Positions 44,840-53,464 of a stretch of 64,000 nucleotides of DNA are shown in pieces; within the stretch, counting starts at the first letter, position 1, and each line of letters begins with the position of its first letter. Below the pieces are notes generated by a model that saw nothing but the letters and a program-made list of their open reading frames with translations, was not told where the DNA came from and searched no databases. This DNA is from Mycobacterium colombiense (lineage in GTDB: Bacteria; Actinomycetota; Actinomycetes; Mycobacteriales; Mycobacteriaceae). The DNA lies in the NCBI RefSeq assembly GCF_001953985.1, contig NZ_MBEI01000044.1:23092-87091 (forward strand), written 5' to 3'. A program made the translations under genes and the position numbers.

Positions 44840-46117
44840 TCAGCTCGATGGCTTCTGCTTTCCGCCGTACCCCTCCCAGGGGCTGTAGTCGGCGATCAGC
44901 TCTTCCTGGGGCGGCCGCCGGTCTTCGGGGACGTGCTGCAAGTTGATCCGGATCCGGTACCAGATCGAACTGGGCCCGCGCATCCCGTCGACCAGGACGT
45001 CGACCGGCTCCAGCCGGCGGGCCGCCGCGGGGTAACGGTCGCGCCAGACGTCCAGCGCGGCCATCGCCTCGTCCTTGGTCTTGGTGCGGGCGATCTCGAT
45101 CAGCGGCATCGTGGATTGCCTCCGGCCTGGCGCTCCGATGGTGCGCTTGCCCGCCCCTTTCGGCGCGCGTTCGGGCGGCCCCATCTCCTCGGCCAGCACC
45201 AGCAGCCGGTCGAGTTCGCCGACGGCGTCGTCCATTTCCGCCCAGGGGTCACCCATCTCGGCGAACCGGGCGGGCACGGTGTCGATGGTGAACGCCTCGG
45301 GGTCGCAGCCGGCGACCTCGTCCCACCGCAGCGGTGTCGAGACCCGGGCATCCGGGGTCGCCCGCACGGAGTACGCCGATGCGACGGTGCGGTCCTTCGC
45401 GTTCTGGTTGAAGTCGACGAACACCCCCTCGCGCTCTTCCTTCCACCAGCGGCTCGTCGCAGCGTCGGGCACCCGCCGCTCGACCTCGCGGGCCACGGTC
45501 TGCGCGGCAAGCCGGACCTGGCGGAACTCCCAGCGCGGGGCGATGCGGGCGTAGATGTGAAAGCCGCGCGATCCCGACGTCTTCGGCCACGCGGTCAGGC
45601 CGTAGTCCTCGAGCACCTCGCGCGCCACCAGCGCGACGTCCACGATGCGCCGCCAGGAGACCCCGGGCATCGGATCCAGGTCGACCCGTAACTCGTCGGG
45701 GTGATCGAGGTCGTCGGCCAGCACCGGATGCGGGTTGAGGTCGACGCAGCCCAGGTTGATCGCCCAGGCCAGTCCGGCGGCGTCGTGGATCACCGCCTCG
45801 GCGGCGGAAGTGCCGCGCGCGTAATGCAGTTCGGCGACGTCCACCCAGTCCGGCCGCTTGGCCGGCGCGCGCTTCTGAAACACCGCTTCTTCGGTGATGC
45901 CCTTGACGAAGCGCTTCAGGATCATCGGGCGGTCGGCCACGCCGCGCAACGCGCCGTCCGCCACGGACAGGTAATAACGGACCAGGTCGAGCTTGGTATA
46001 CGGGCCGGTCGAGGTTTCACGGGCGCTCGCGCGGGGGAACACCACCTTGTCCGGATGGGTGATGGTGACCTCGCGCCCGGCCACCTCCAGCGAAACCGGA
46101 CGGGTCATGCGGTTCAT
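44840..46117 (-). CDS. Ligase D-type primase-polymerase (PolD2/Rv0269c type)
   Basis: An archaeo-eukaryotic primase-like polymerase of up to 425 residues. It contains the core motifs: VDLDP (metal-binding Asp pair), SGSRGFHIYARI (catalytic His) and a later RxxxxP segment. Such stand-alone PolDom proteins of mycobacteria fill gaps in base-excision or end-joining repair. The start could be 46117 or the ATG at 46108. An extra C-terminal extension of about 100 residues follows the core. It is divergent from fadD2 and shares a dyad with it. Confidence 0.88.
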   Translation of the reverse strand: MNRMTRPVSLEVAGREVTITHPDKVVFPRASARETSTGPYTKLDLVRYYLSVADGALRGVADRPMILKRFVKGITEEAVFQKRAPAKRPDWVDVAELHYARGTSAAEAVIHDAAGLAWAINLGCVDLNPHPVLADDLDHPDELRVDLDPMPGVSWRRIVDVALVAREVLEDYGLTAWPKTSGSRGFHIYARIAPRWEFRQVRLAAQTVAREVERRVPDAATSRWWKEEREGVFVDFNQNAKDRTVASAYSVRATPDARVSTPLRWDEVAGCDPEAFTIDTVPARFAEMGDPWAEMDDAVGELDRLLVLAEEMGPPERAPKGAGKRTIGAPGRRQSTMPLIEIARTKTKDEAMAALDVWRDRYPAAARRLEPVDVLVDGMRGPSSIWYRIRINLQHVPEDRRPPQEELIADYSPWEGYGGKQKPSS

Positions 46118-46125
46118 GCTAATTC

Positions 46126-46140
46126 GCCAGAATTTCTGGC
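46126..46140. promoter_or_regulatory. Dyad between polD2 and fadD2
   Basis: GCCAGAA-T-TTCTGGC, seven pairs around one base, within the 56 bases that separate the two divergent genes. It could regulate both. Confidence 0.5.
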
Positions 46141-46173
46141 CGTACTGAGACGGACGTCACATAAGGTGGATTT

Positions 46174-47853
46174 ATGCCTAACCTCCTCGGCCTGCCCGGT
46201 CAGGCCGCCGCAAAAGTTCAGCAGTACCTGGAACGCGGCTCCGCTGAACTGCATTACGTGCGCAAGATCTTCGAGTCGGGCGCGTTTCGGATCGAGCCTC
46301 CGCAGAACTACGCCGCGATGGCCGCCGACATCTACAAGTGGGGCGAGTTCGGCATGCTGCCGGCTCTCAACGCCAGGCGCCACCCCGACCGCGCGGCGTG
46401 CATCGACGAGGAGGGCGAATTCTCCTACCGAGAGCTCGACGAGGCCGCGCACGCGGTGGCCAACGGGCTGATCGAGAAGGGCGTCAAGGGCGGCGACGGC
46501 GTCGCCATCCTGGCCCGCAACACTCGCTGGTTCCTGATCGCCTACTTCGGCGCCGCCCGGGTGGGCGCCCGCATCATCCTGCTCAACAGCGAGTTCTCCG
46601 GCCCGCAGATCAAAGAAGTGTCGGAGCGCGAGGGCGCCAAGCTGATCATTTACGACGACGAATACACCAAGGCCGTCAGCAAGGCCTCGCCGGAGCTGGG
46701 CAAACTGCGGGCGCTCGGGACCAATCCCGACAGTGACGAGAAGTCGGGCAGCAAGGACGACACGCTGGCCGACCTGATCGAGCGCAGCGACAAGAAGGCC
46801 GCGCCCAAGGCGAGCAAGCACTCGTCGATCATCATCCTGACCAGCGGGACCACCGGCACACCCAAGGGCGCGAACCGCAGCACCCCGCCGACGCTGGCGC
46901 CGATCGGCGGCATCCTGTCGCACGTTCCGTTCAAGGCCGGTGAGGTGACGTCGCTGCCCGCACCGATGTTCCACGCGCTGGGTTTCCTGCATGGCACGAT
47001 CGCGATGTTTTTGGGCTCGACTCTGGTGCTGCGCCGGAAGTTCAAGCCGCCGCTGGTGCTGGAAGACATCGAGAAGCACAAGGTGACCGCGATGGTTGTG
47101 GTCCCGGTGATGTTGTCGCGGATCCTCGACGCGGTCGAGAAGATGGACAAGAAGCCCGATCTGTCCAGCCTGAAGATCGTGTTCGTATCCGGGTCGGCGC
47201 TGGGAGCCGACCTGGCGGAACGGGGCCTGAAGGACCTGGGCCCGGTCATCTACAACATGTACGGCTCGACCGAGATCGCCTTCGCCACCATCGCCGAGCC
47301 CAAGCATCTGGAGCGCAACTCGTCGACAGTCGGGCCGGTCGTCAAGGGCGTGAAGGTCAAGATCTACGACGACAACGGCAAGGAGCTGCCGCAGGGCGAG
47401 GTCGGACGCATCTTCGTCGGCAATGCGTTCCCGTTCGAGGGCTACACCGGCGGGGGTAAGAAACAGATCATCGACGGGCTGTTGTCCTCGGGCGATGTGG
47501 GCTACTTCGATGAGGACGGCCTGCTGTTCATCAGCGGGCGCGACGACGAGATGATCGTCTCCGGGGGCGAGAACGTCTTCCCGGCCGAGGTCGAAGACCT
47601 GATCACCGGGCACCCGGACGTCGTGGAGGCCACTGCGATCGGCGTCGAAGACAAGGAATGGGGCCACCGCCTGCGCGCCTTCGTGGTGAAGAAGGACGGC
47701 GCCGACCTCGACGAGGACACCGTCAAGCACTACGTGCGCGACCACCTGGCCCGCTACAAGGTGCCGCGCGAGGTGGTCTTCCTCGACGAGCTGCCGCGCA
47801 ACCCCACCGGCAAGGTCCTCAAGCGCGAGTTGCGCGAAATGGACGTCGACTAA
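46174..47853 (+). CDS. fadD2: Fatty-acyl-CoA/AMP synthetase FadD2
   Basis: An adenylating enzyme of 559 residues (Rv0270, 560). The AMP-binding loop ILTSGTTGTPKGANRS, YGSTEIAFA, GRDDEMIVSGGENVFPAEVE and the C-terminal NPTGKVLKRELRE with the catalytic Lys are present. It activates fatty acids to acyl-CoA. ATG at 46174 follows AAGGTGG. It is followed by a convergent small gene. Confidence 0.94.
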   Translation: MPNLLGLPGQAAAKVQQYLERGSAELHYVRKIFESGAFRIEPPQNYAAMAADIYKWGEFGMLPALNARRHPDRAACIDEEGEFSYRELDEAAHAVANGLIEKGVKGGDGVAILARNTRWFLIAYFGAARVGARIILLNSEFSGPQIKEVSEREGAKLIIYDDEYTKAVSKASPELGKLRALGTNPDSDEKSGSKDDTLADLIERSDKKAAPKASKHSSIIILTSGTTGTPKGANRSTPPTLAPIGGILSHVPFKAGEVTSLPAPMFHALGFLHGTIAMFLGSTLVLRRKFKPPLVLEDIEKHKVTAMVVVPVMLSRILDAVEKMDKKPDLSSLKIVFVSGSALGADLAERGLKDLGPVIYNMYGSTEIAFATIAEPKHLERNSSTVGPVVKGVKVKIYDDNGKELPQGEVGRIFVGNAFPFEGYTGGGKKQIIDGLLSSGDVGYFDEDGLLFISGRDDEMIVSGGENVFPAEVEDLITGHPDVVEATAIGVEDKEWGHRLRAFVVKKDGADLDEDTVKHYVRDHLARYKVPREVVFLDELPRNPTGKVLKRELREMDVD

Positions 47854-47893
47854 CTAGCCCGTTCGGGTCGGTAGGGCTCGCCCGATGGGCGGG

Positions 47894-48277
47894 TCAGCGG
47901 CGGTCTTTGATGGCGCGGGTGATCTGTGCCGTCAGTTTCGGGTCGACCAGAAGCTGGTCGATGAGCGCGGTGAGGACCTCCTGCCCGGTCACCCGGGCGA
48001 CTCCCAGCCGGTCGGCCGCCTCGCGCTGCCAGATGTCGAGGGCCCGGTGCGTCGGCGCCGGGAGGTCGACGGTTCGGCGCGTCCGCTGGGTGCGTCCCTG
48101 CTGGGCGGCCGGCGGCGGGCTGGCGATCCGCGGGGCACCCCCGAGACTGAGACGCTCGGTGGGTGCGGCGTCTCCGGAGGGCCCGGCGGCTGAGTGCGGG
48201 GCGCGAAAGGATCCGGCGCCGGGTCCGCTGTGGCTGCTGTTGAAGTTCACTTCGGTGTCTTCCTCCGTGAGTGCCAA
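47894..48277 (-). CDS. Possible ribbon-helix-helix DNA-binding protein
   Basis: A 127-residue protein. The first 60 residues are low-complexity; from about residue 65 comes TRRTVDLPAPTHRALDIWQREAADRLGVARVTGQEVLTALIDQLLVDPKLTAQI, which looks like a short beta strand followed by helices as in ribbon-helix-helix partition or antitoxin proteins. The start is TTG. No toxin or ParA partner is adjacent. It stands beside the AT-rich segment at 48438-48816 and may act on the palindromes there. The family call is tentative. Confidence 0.65.
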   Translation of the reverse strand: MALTEEDTEVNFNSSHSGPGAGSFRAPHSAAGPSGDAAPTERLSLGGAPRIASPPPAAQQGRTQRTRRTVDLPAPTHRALDIWQREAADRLGVARVTGQEVLTALIDQLLVDPKLTAQITRAIKDRR

Positions 48278-48437
48278 TCAGTAAATCAGCGCTCGGTGCC
48301 GTTGTGTCAATACTGATTCTGTCACCGACGCCAGCGTAAGTCGCGTCGCCGGGCCGCCCACCCTCCGGTCGGCTAGCCCGCGGATGGGAACGCCGTTGCG
48401 CGGCGCCACAGCGGCTCGCTCGCAGATCGTGTCGCAA

Positions 48438-48816
48438 ATAGGCAAAAGTAGCTGTGTGCTTGGAACGCTTCTTTTGGGTGTCGGTATATGATGGGGCCTG
48501 TTTTCCTCGAAGAGTCCGGAAGTCAGAATATCTGTTAATGCGGAAAGTCTGACATCAGTAGGTCCGCGATCCGTAGGCCAGTACATCAGTAGATGATAGC
48601 TGAACTGCTAGAATAGCTCGAGCTCGGCCGAAGCCTCAGTATTTGCAAATAAATGAATTACGTAAATACGGGCCAACAATGGCCCGCACTATTGGCTGGG
48701 GGTGGTGCCGCTGTTATCCAATTCACAATAGCCAAATAGCGAATTACCCTTGTTTTGCTCATAAATGTCCAACTAATGTTTTTGCTATCGGTAAGTGGTT
48801 GGAAAGGAAAACTTCG
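48438..48816. other. AT-rich, palindrome-rich segment
   Basis: This stretch has far lower GC than its surroundings and no convincing gene. It contains the palindromes AGCTCGAGCT (48615), ATTTGCAAAT (48641) and TTACGTAA (48658), and a CGGGCC-AACAAT-GGCCCG hairpin (48669-48686). The word ATCAGTAG occurs twice (near 48553 and 48587). It could be a promoter region of the small secreted peptide gene, a foreign insertion, or a partition-like site. Confidence 0.6.
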
Positions 48817-49122
48817 ATGATCCTCGGGCGATCATTACGCGGCGGGGCCGCAGGTGTCCTAGGTGCCGGGGCTGTGGCCGGTGCGCTGCTTTTCAGCGGC
48901 GCCCCCACGGCTCAGGCCGCTCCTGCGCCCGCAGCCACCACGAGCTTCGCCAGTGCTGGGCCGCAGAGCGGACCGGGCTTCATCCCCGATCGCCCCGGCG
49001 GTCGCGGATGGGGCGGCCATGATGGTCGGGGAAATGGCAATTGGGGGCACGGCAACTGGGGCCACGGCAACTGGGGCCGTGGCTACTGGGGCCCCCAGCA
49101 CTGGTGGAACTGGTGGTGGTGA
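48817..49122 (+). CDS. Small secreted Gly/Asn/Trp-rich protein
   Basis: A 101-residue protein with a Sec signal peptide (MILGRSLRGGAAGVLGAG…FSGAPTAQA, cleavage after AQA). The mature part is an Ala/Pro linker, then a repeat NGNWGHGNWGHGNWGRGYWGP and a Trp-rich end. GGAAAGGA lies just before the ATG. The Gly-Asn-Trp-Gly-His repeat suggests a metal- or wall-binding exported peptide, but I do not recognise a family. It sits after the AT-rich segment and before fadE6. Confidence 0.75.
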   Translation: MILGRSLRGGAAGVLGAGAVAGALLFSGAPTAQAAPAPAATTSFASAGPQSGPGFIPDRPGGRGWGGHDGRGNGNWGHGNWGHGNWGRGYWGPQHWWNWWW

Positions 49123-49195
49123 TCACCATCTCCGCGCGGTAGCGGCCATCGCCGACACGCCAACCCTCGGGATGGCCGACCGCGAATGGGGGGAA

Positions 49196-49228
49196 CCATG
49201 CCGGCCTGACGTAGTCAGGTCGGCATGG
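49196..49228. terminator. Long hairpin between the secreted peptide gene and fadE6
   Basis: Arms CCATGCCGGCCTGAC and GTCAGGTCGGCATGG pair at 14 of 15 positions (one G-U) around a three-base loop. There is no good T run. It lies between convergent genes. Confidence 0.7.
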
Positions 49229-49255
49229 CCCTGTTTGGGGCCCTTGTTGGACGTT

Positions 49256-51457
49256 TTACGGGTCGCGGGGCAGGCCCAGCAGCCGTTCGGCGATGATGTT
49301 CAGCTGCACCTCGGAGGTGCCGCCGTAAATGGTGGTGGCACGGCTGGCCAACAGGTATTCGCCCCATTTGCCGGGTAACTGGTCGGGGTCACCGATCGCG
49401 GCATCGGTGCCGAACGACGAGACCGCGAATTCGGCATAACCCTGGCCGGTACGCATGGACAGCAACTTGGAGATGGCCGCCGACGGCATGGCGTCACCAC
49501 CGGCCAGCGTCAACAGCGTCGAGCGCAGGTTAAGCACCTTGGCCGCGTGGCCTTCGGCGATCAATTGGCCCGCTCGGTGCTGGGCGATCTGATCGAAGTG
49601 GCCGTCGCGAACGAACTCAACGAACTGGGGCAGGGTCGCCAGGAAGTTTGCGTCGCTGCTGCCGATCGACACCCGCTCCGCGGTCAGCGTGTTGCGGCTG
49701 ACCTCCCAGCCCCGGTTGACCTCACCGAGCACGCAGTCGTCGGGCACGAACACGTCGTCGATGTAGACGGTGTTGAACATGGCGTTGCCGGTGAGCTCGC
49801 GCAGCGGCGTGACCGTCACGCCTTCGCTCTTCATGTCCAGCAGGAAGTAGGTGATGCCATTGTGTTTCGGGGCGCTGGGGTCCGTCCGGGCCAACAGCGC
49901 GCCCCATTGCGAGTACTGCGCGGCGGTGGTCCAGATCTTCTGGCCGGTGATGCGCCAGCCGCCGTCGGTCCGGGTGGCCTTGGTGGAGAGGCCGGCCAGG
50001 TCCGATCCGGCGCCGGGTTCGGAAAACAGCTGGCACCAGATCATCTCGCCGCGGAACGTCGGCGGCAGGAACCGTTGCTTTTGCTCCTCGGTCCCGAACG
50101 CGACGATCGACGGAATGATCCACGCGGCGATGCCGACCTGCGGCCGCTTGACCCGCCCGGAGGCGAACTCCTGGGCGATGATGATCTGCTCCACCGGGCT
50201 GGCGGCCCGCCCCCACGGCTTCGGGAGGTAGGGCAGTACCCAACCGCCCTCGGCGATGGCGATCTTGCGCTGCTCCCGCTCGATCTCCTTGAGCGCGGCG
50301 ACCTCGGCCCGGATTTCCGCCCGCAGCTTCTCGGTGTCGGGGTCGAGGTCGATGTCCACCGCGCGCATGCCGGTGGTGGTGGCGGTGTCGACGACCTTCT
50401 GCGGGTAATCCGAGCTGCGGCCGAAGGATGCTGCCAACATCAGTGCCCGGCGGTAGTACACGTTTGTGTCGTGCTCCCAAGTGAAGCCGATCCCGCCGTG
50501 CACCTGAATGCAGTCCTGGGTGCAGCGCTGGGCGGCCGCGGGCGCCAGCGTCGCCGCGACGGCGGCCGCGAAGTCGACGTGTGAAGCTGCTGTATCCCAA
50601 CCGTTTTCGCGCGCCTCGTCGATCGCGCGGGCGGCATCCCACACGGCCGCGGTGGCCCGCTCGGTGTCGGCGATCATCTCGGCGCATTTGTGCTTGATGG
50701 CCTGGAACTGGCCGATCGGACGGCCGAACTGCTCACGGATCTTGGCGTAGTGCGAGGCCGTGTCGGTCGCCCAGCGGGCCACGCCGATGGCTTCGGCGGA
50801 CAGCAGCGTGGTCATCACCGCGTGCGCCGTCGCCATGCTCAGGTTCGTCAGCACGACGTCCTCGCCGACCTCGACGGCGTTGGCCCGCACATCGGCGATG
50901 GGGCGCAGCGGGTCCAGGCTCTTCACCGGCTCGATCTCGAGCTGGTCGGCACGCAGCACCACCCACGCTTCACCGCTGTCGATCGCGACGGGCAACACCA
51001 GCAGCGTGGCCTGCGCCGCGGCGGGAACCGCACGCACCTCGCCGCGGATCACCAGCGAATTGCCCTGCCGGGTGGCGGTCAGCGCACAGCAATTCAGGCC
51101 GTAGGAGGCGATTTCGGCGCCCGACGCCAGCTCGGAGAGCACCTTCGCGTCCGGGTCGTGCGCGGAGATCAGGGCACTGGCGATCGCCGACGGCACGAAC
51201 GGCCCCGGCACCGCCCCGTAACCGAATTCGGCGAGCACGATGGCCAACTCGAGGATGCCGAAGCCCTGTCCGCCGACGGATTCGGCGAGATGGACACCGT
51301 GCAGTCCCTGGTCGGCCGCGGCCTGCCAGTACGGCGGAGGGTTGTCTATGGGCGCCTCCATGGCCGCATGCAGCGTCTCGGACGGCGCGATGCGCGCCAC
51401 CAGCGATCGCACGGAATCGGCCAGGTCTTGATGCTCGGGATTTATCGCGATCGGCAT
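49256..51457 (-). CDS. fadE6: Acyl-CoA dehydrogenase FadE6 (two tandem domains)
   Basis: A 733-residue protein (Rv0271c, 731) made of two acyl-CoA dehydrogenase-like units in one chain. Unit one covers about residues 1-350 and contains the region ending VHGGIGFTWEHDTNVYYRRA; unit two, from about 370, has QLFSEPGAGSDLAGL and the C-terminal ATTIYGGTSEVQLNIIAERLLGLPRD. Each part may retain a flavin site. It oxidises acyl-CoA, substrate unknown. It starts 57-130 bases from a dyad at 51514-51530. Confidence 0.93.
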   Translation of the reverse strand: MPIAINPEHQDLADSVRSLVARIAPSETLHAAMEAPIDNPPPYWQAAADQGLHGVHLAESVGGQGFGILELAIVLAEFGYGAVPGPFVPSAIASALISAHDPDAKVLSELASGAEIASYGLNCCALTATRQGNSLVIRGEVRAVPAAAQATLLVLPVAIDSGEAWVVLRADQLEIEPVKSLDPLRPIADVRANAVEVGEDVVLTNLSMATAHAVMTTLLSAEAIGVARWATDTASHYAKIREQFGRPIGQFQAIKHKCAEMIADTERATAAVWDAARAIDEARENGWDTAASHVDFAAAVAATLAPAAAQRCTQDCIQVHGGIGFTWEHDTNVYYRRALMLAASFGRSSDYPQKVVDTATTTGMRAVDIDLDPDTEKLRAEIRAEVAALKEIEREQRKIAIAEGGWVLPYLPKPWGRAASPVEQIIIAQEFASGRVKRPQVGIAAWIIPSIVAFGTEEQKQRFLPPTFRGEMIWCQLFSEPGAGSDLAGLSTKATRTDGGWRITGQKIWTTAAQYSQWGALLARTDPSAPKHNGITYFLLDMKSEGVTVTPLRELTGNAMFNTVYIDDVFVPDDCVLGEVNRGWEVSRNTLTAERVSIGSSDANFLATLPQFVEFVRDGHFDQIAQHRAGQLIAEGHAAKVLNLRSTLLTLAGGDAMPSAAISKLLSMRTGQGYAEFAVSSFGTDAAIGDPDQLPGKWGEYLLASRATTIYGGTSEVQLNIIAERLLGLPRDP

Positions 51458-51513
51458 TGGTCGCCTTCCGTTGCTGCAGGAGGCCGTTTCGGCCCAGTAC
51501 CTTCCAAGCTAAC

Positions 51514-51530
51514 AACCAGTCGGTTGGTTG
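51514..51530. promoter_or_regulatory. Candidate operator upstream of fadE6
   Basis: AACCAGTCGGTTGGTTG contains the 4-base arms AACC and GGTT and an overlapping CAACC/GGTTG pair; on the other strand it reads CAACCAACCGACTGGTT. It is a relative of the CCAACCGGTTGG palindrome at 24992. Confidence 0.4.
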
Positions 51531-51587
51531 ACGACACGGGCTGGCGGCTGTCCGTCGCAGGCACCCGGGACCAAATGGCGAGAACTC

Positions 51588-52718
51588 TCAGCGCCACCGC
51601 TTGCCGATCCATTGGGCGATCATGTCGGCCTGCTCGCCGCGCGCCCCCGGGGTGGTGAAGTAGTGGTCGGTGTCCACCGAGGCCTGCGTCTTGTCGGTGC
51701 CGGCGAGTGCGTCGAAAATGCGTTGGGCGTCAGAGGGAAACACCCCGGTATCGGCCTCGGCGTTGATCACCAGGGCGGGACAGCTGATCCGGGCCAGGTG
51801 CGGTTCGGCGCGGGTTTGGGCCACCCGCAGGCTCCACATGCTCAGCCAGTTGCGCAGCGTGCAGGCCGCCGCGATCCCGTGCGCCGAGCGGTTCGCCTTC
51901 ACCGGGACGCCCGCGTAGCACATGTTGGGTTGCCGCTTGGTGGGCTCGATGCTGGGGTCGACCATGCGGGGATCGGCCCAGGTCCGCATCACGGAAAACG
52001 GGCGATCGGAAAACCCCGCCGCGCGAACGCGTTTGAGCTCGGTTTCGGCCCAGTCGGTGATCGCGTGGTTGCGCGCGCTCTGCGCGCTGCGGTAGCGGGC
52101 GAGGAACTCCGGCGAGTACGGCGGGCCGTTGCGCTCGTTGAACAGGTCGAGGTCGGCGTCGGTGGCCACGGGATCATTTTCGTCGACGACGGCGGCGTCC
52201 ATCCAGGCTGTGAGCACCTCCGGGCGTCCGGGATGGGCGGCGGTGGCCACGTAGCCGTCGGCCGGCGGCAATTCGGTCAGCCCGGCGGCCGGGCGCATCC
52301 CGTCCAGGGGGGTGACGTTCGGTTCGACCGCCTGTGACTGGTAGGCGGCCATCAACGATCCGCCACCCGAATTGCCCAACAGCACCACGGTATCCACGCC
52401 CTGGACCTCGCGCAGCCAGCGCACCCCGACGCCGATGTCGACCAGCGCGTGGTCGAGCAGGAAGCTGCTTTCGAAGCCGCGAAACCTGGTGTTCCAGCCC
52501 AGAAACCCGACGCCGCGGGTGGCCATGTAGTCGGCGAGATAGTGCTCGGAGAAGTCGATCTGATAGTGCGTGGCGATCATCGCCACCTTGGGTTTGCGCC
52601 CCACCCCCCGGTGATACAGCCCCTGGCACGGGTGCCCGCCCGCGCCCGCGCGCCCCGCGGTGGGCGACGACACCCCGATGAATTCGCGGATCACTCCGGC
52701 ACCGGTACGACCAGTCAA
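51588..52718 (-). CDS. Alpha/beta hydrolase (Rv0272c type)
   Basis: A hydrolase of 376 residues (Rv0272c 377). The nucleophile elbow is GNSGGG (Ser), the acid is in INAEADTGVFP and the His in DTDHYFTTPG, so the Ser-Asp-His triad is complete. The TTG at 52718 is favoured by a GGGGGA site and by the length match; a GTG at 52694 is the alternative. It follows the TetR gene by 14 bases and probably belongs to its operon. The substrate is unknown. Confidence 0.85.
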   Translation of the reverse strand: MTGRTGAGVIREFIGVSSPTAGRAGAGGHPCQGLYHRGVGRKPKVAMIATHYQIDFSEHYLADYMATRGVGFLGWNTRFRGFESSFLLDHALVDIGVGVRWLREVQGVDTVVLLGNSGGGSLMAAYQSQAVEPNVTPLDGMRPAAGLTELPPADGYVATAAHPGRPEVLTAWMDAAVVDENDPVATDADLDLFNERNGPPYSPEFLARYRSAQSARNHAITDWAETELKRVRAAGFSDRPFSVMRTWADPRMVDPSIEPTKRQPNMCYAGVPVKANRSAHGIAAACTLRNWLSMWSLRVAQTRAEPHLARISCPALVINAEADTGVFPSDAQRIFDALAGTDKTQASVDTDHYFTTPGARGEQADMIAQWIGKRWR

Positions 52719-52732
52719 TTCAGCGGTCCCCC

Positions 52733-53368
52733 TTACGCATAGATGGCCCGGTAGTAGATGTTGGCCAGGGTCTGGATGCAGGCCTGATCGTCGGGTTCCA
52801 CCGCACGCGCCCCACCGAGCTGGATGTAGCAGAACTGGTTGAACATCGCCACGATGGCCTCGGCGATCAGCCGGGGATCGTCGCCGCGGCAACGGCCCTC
52901 GGCCTGGGCGCGCCGGACCGATTCGGCGATGAAAGAGATTGGTATCTCACAGATCTCGGCCCAGTATTGGGCGAAGTCGTCGCTGATCATCGCCAGCTGC
53001 GACACGCTGATCACCTCGGCGAGCCGGTGGCGGTAGGTGTGCCAGTGCGCGGCGGCTGCGGCATGAGCGCGCTCCCGATCGGACAAACCATGTTCGGTCA
53101 CCGACAGCGCGCGCTCGTTGGCCTCGTCGCGGAAGCGCAGCGCCCACTGGCGCACCATCGCCTCTTTGGAGTCGTAGTAGTTGTAGAACGACGCCGCCGA
53201 ACGTCCGGCCTCCGCGGCGATGTCGGCGATGGTCGTGGCGAGCACACCCTTGCGCGCGATGACGGCCCGGGCGGCCGCGTCGATGGCGGCCTGCGTGCGC
53301 CGGCCGCGAACGGTGGGAAGTTCGGCGGGCCGGCCGGCCCGGCCAGCAGGGGACGCCGCCGTCGACAC
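52733..53368 (-). CDS. TetR family regulator (Rv0273c type)
   Basis: A TetR protein of 211 residues (206 in Rv0273c). The helix-turn-helix covers about residues 24-70 (AAIDAAARAVIARKGVLATTIADIAAEAGRSAASFYNYYDSKEAMVRQW). GTG at 53368 follows GGGAGG; the open frame continues far upstream but only as a shadow of the VOC gene. It is divergent from the VOC protein gene and co-directional with the hydrolase gene. Confidence 0.9.
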   Translation of the reverse strand: MSTAASPAGRAGRPAELPTVRGRRTQAAIDAAARAVIARKGVLATTIADIAAEAGRSAASFYNYYDSKEAMVRQWALRFRDEANERALSVTEHGLSDRERAHAAAAAHWHTYRHRLAEVISVSQLAMISDDFAQYWAEICEIPISFIAESVRRAQAEGRCRGDDPRLIAEAIVAMFNQFCYIQLGGARAVEPDDQACIQTLANIYYRAIYA

Positions 53369-53464
53369 CTGCGCACCTCCCTGGGCCAAAACTGAAACTG
53401 ATGTTAGATTCAGATTCGGATCTTGGCCAGGATCGTCAAGCCGGGGACCGAGGGGAGCCACCAG

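Noticed and set aside
47885..48437. Alternative frames (102-195 codons) over the ribbon-helix-helix gene
   Set aside because: Only the minus-strand frame 47894-48277 has a credible fold and start; the others are low-complexity Arg/Pro shadows.
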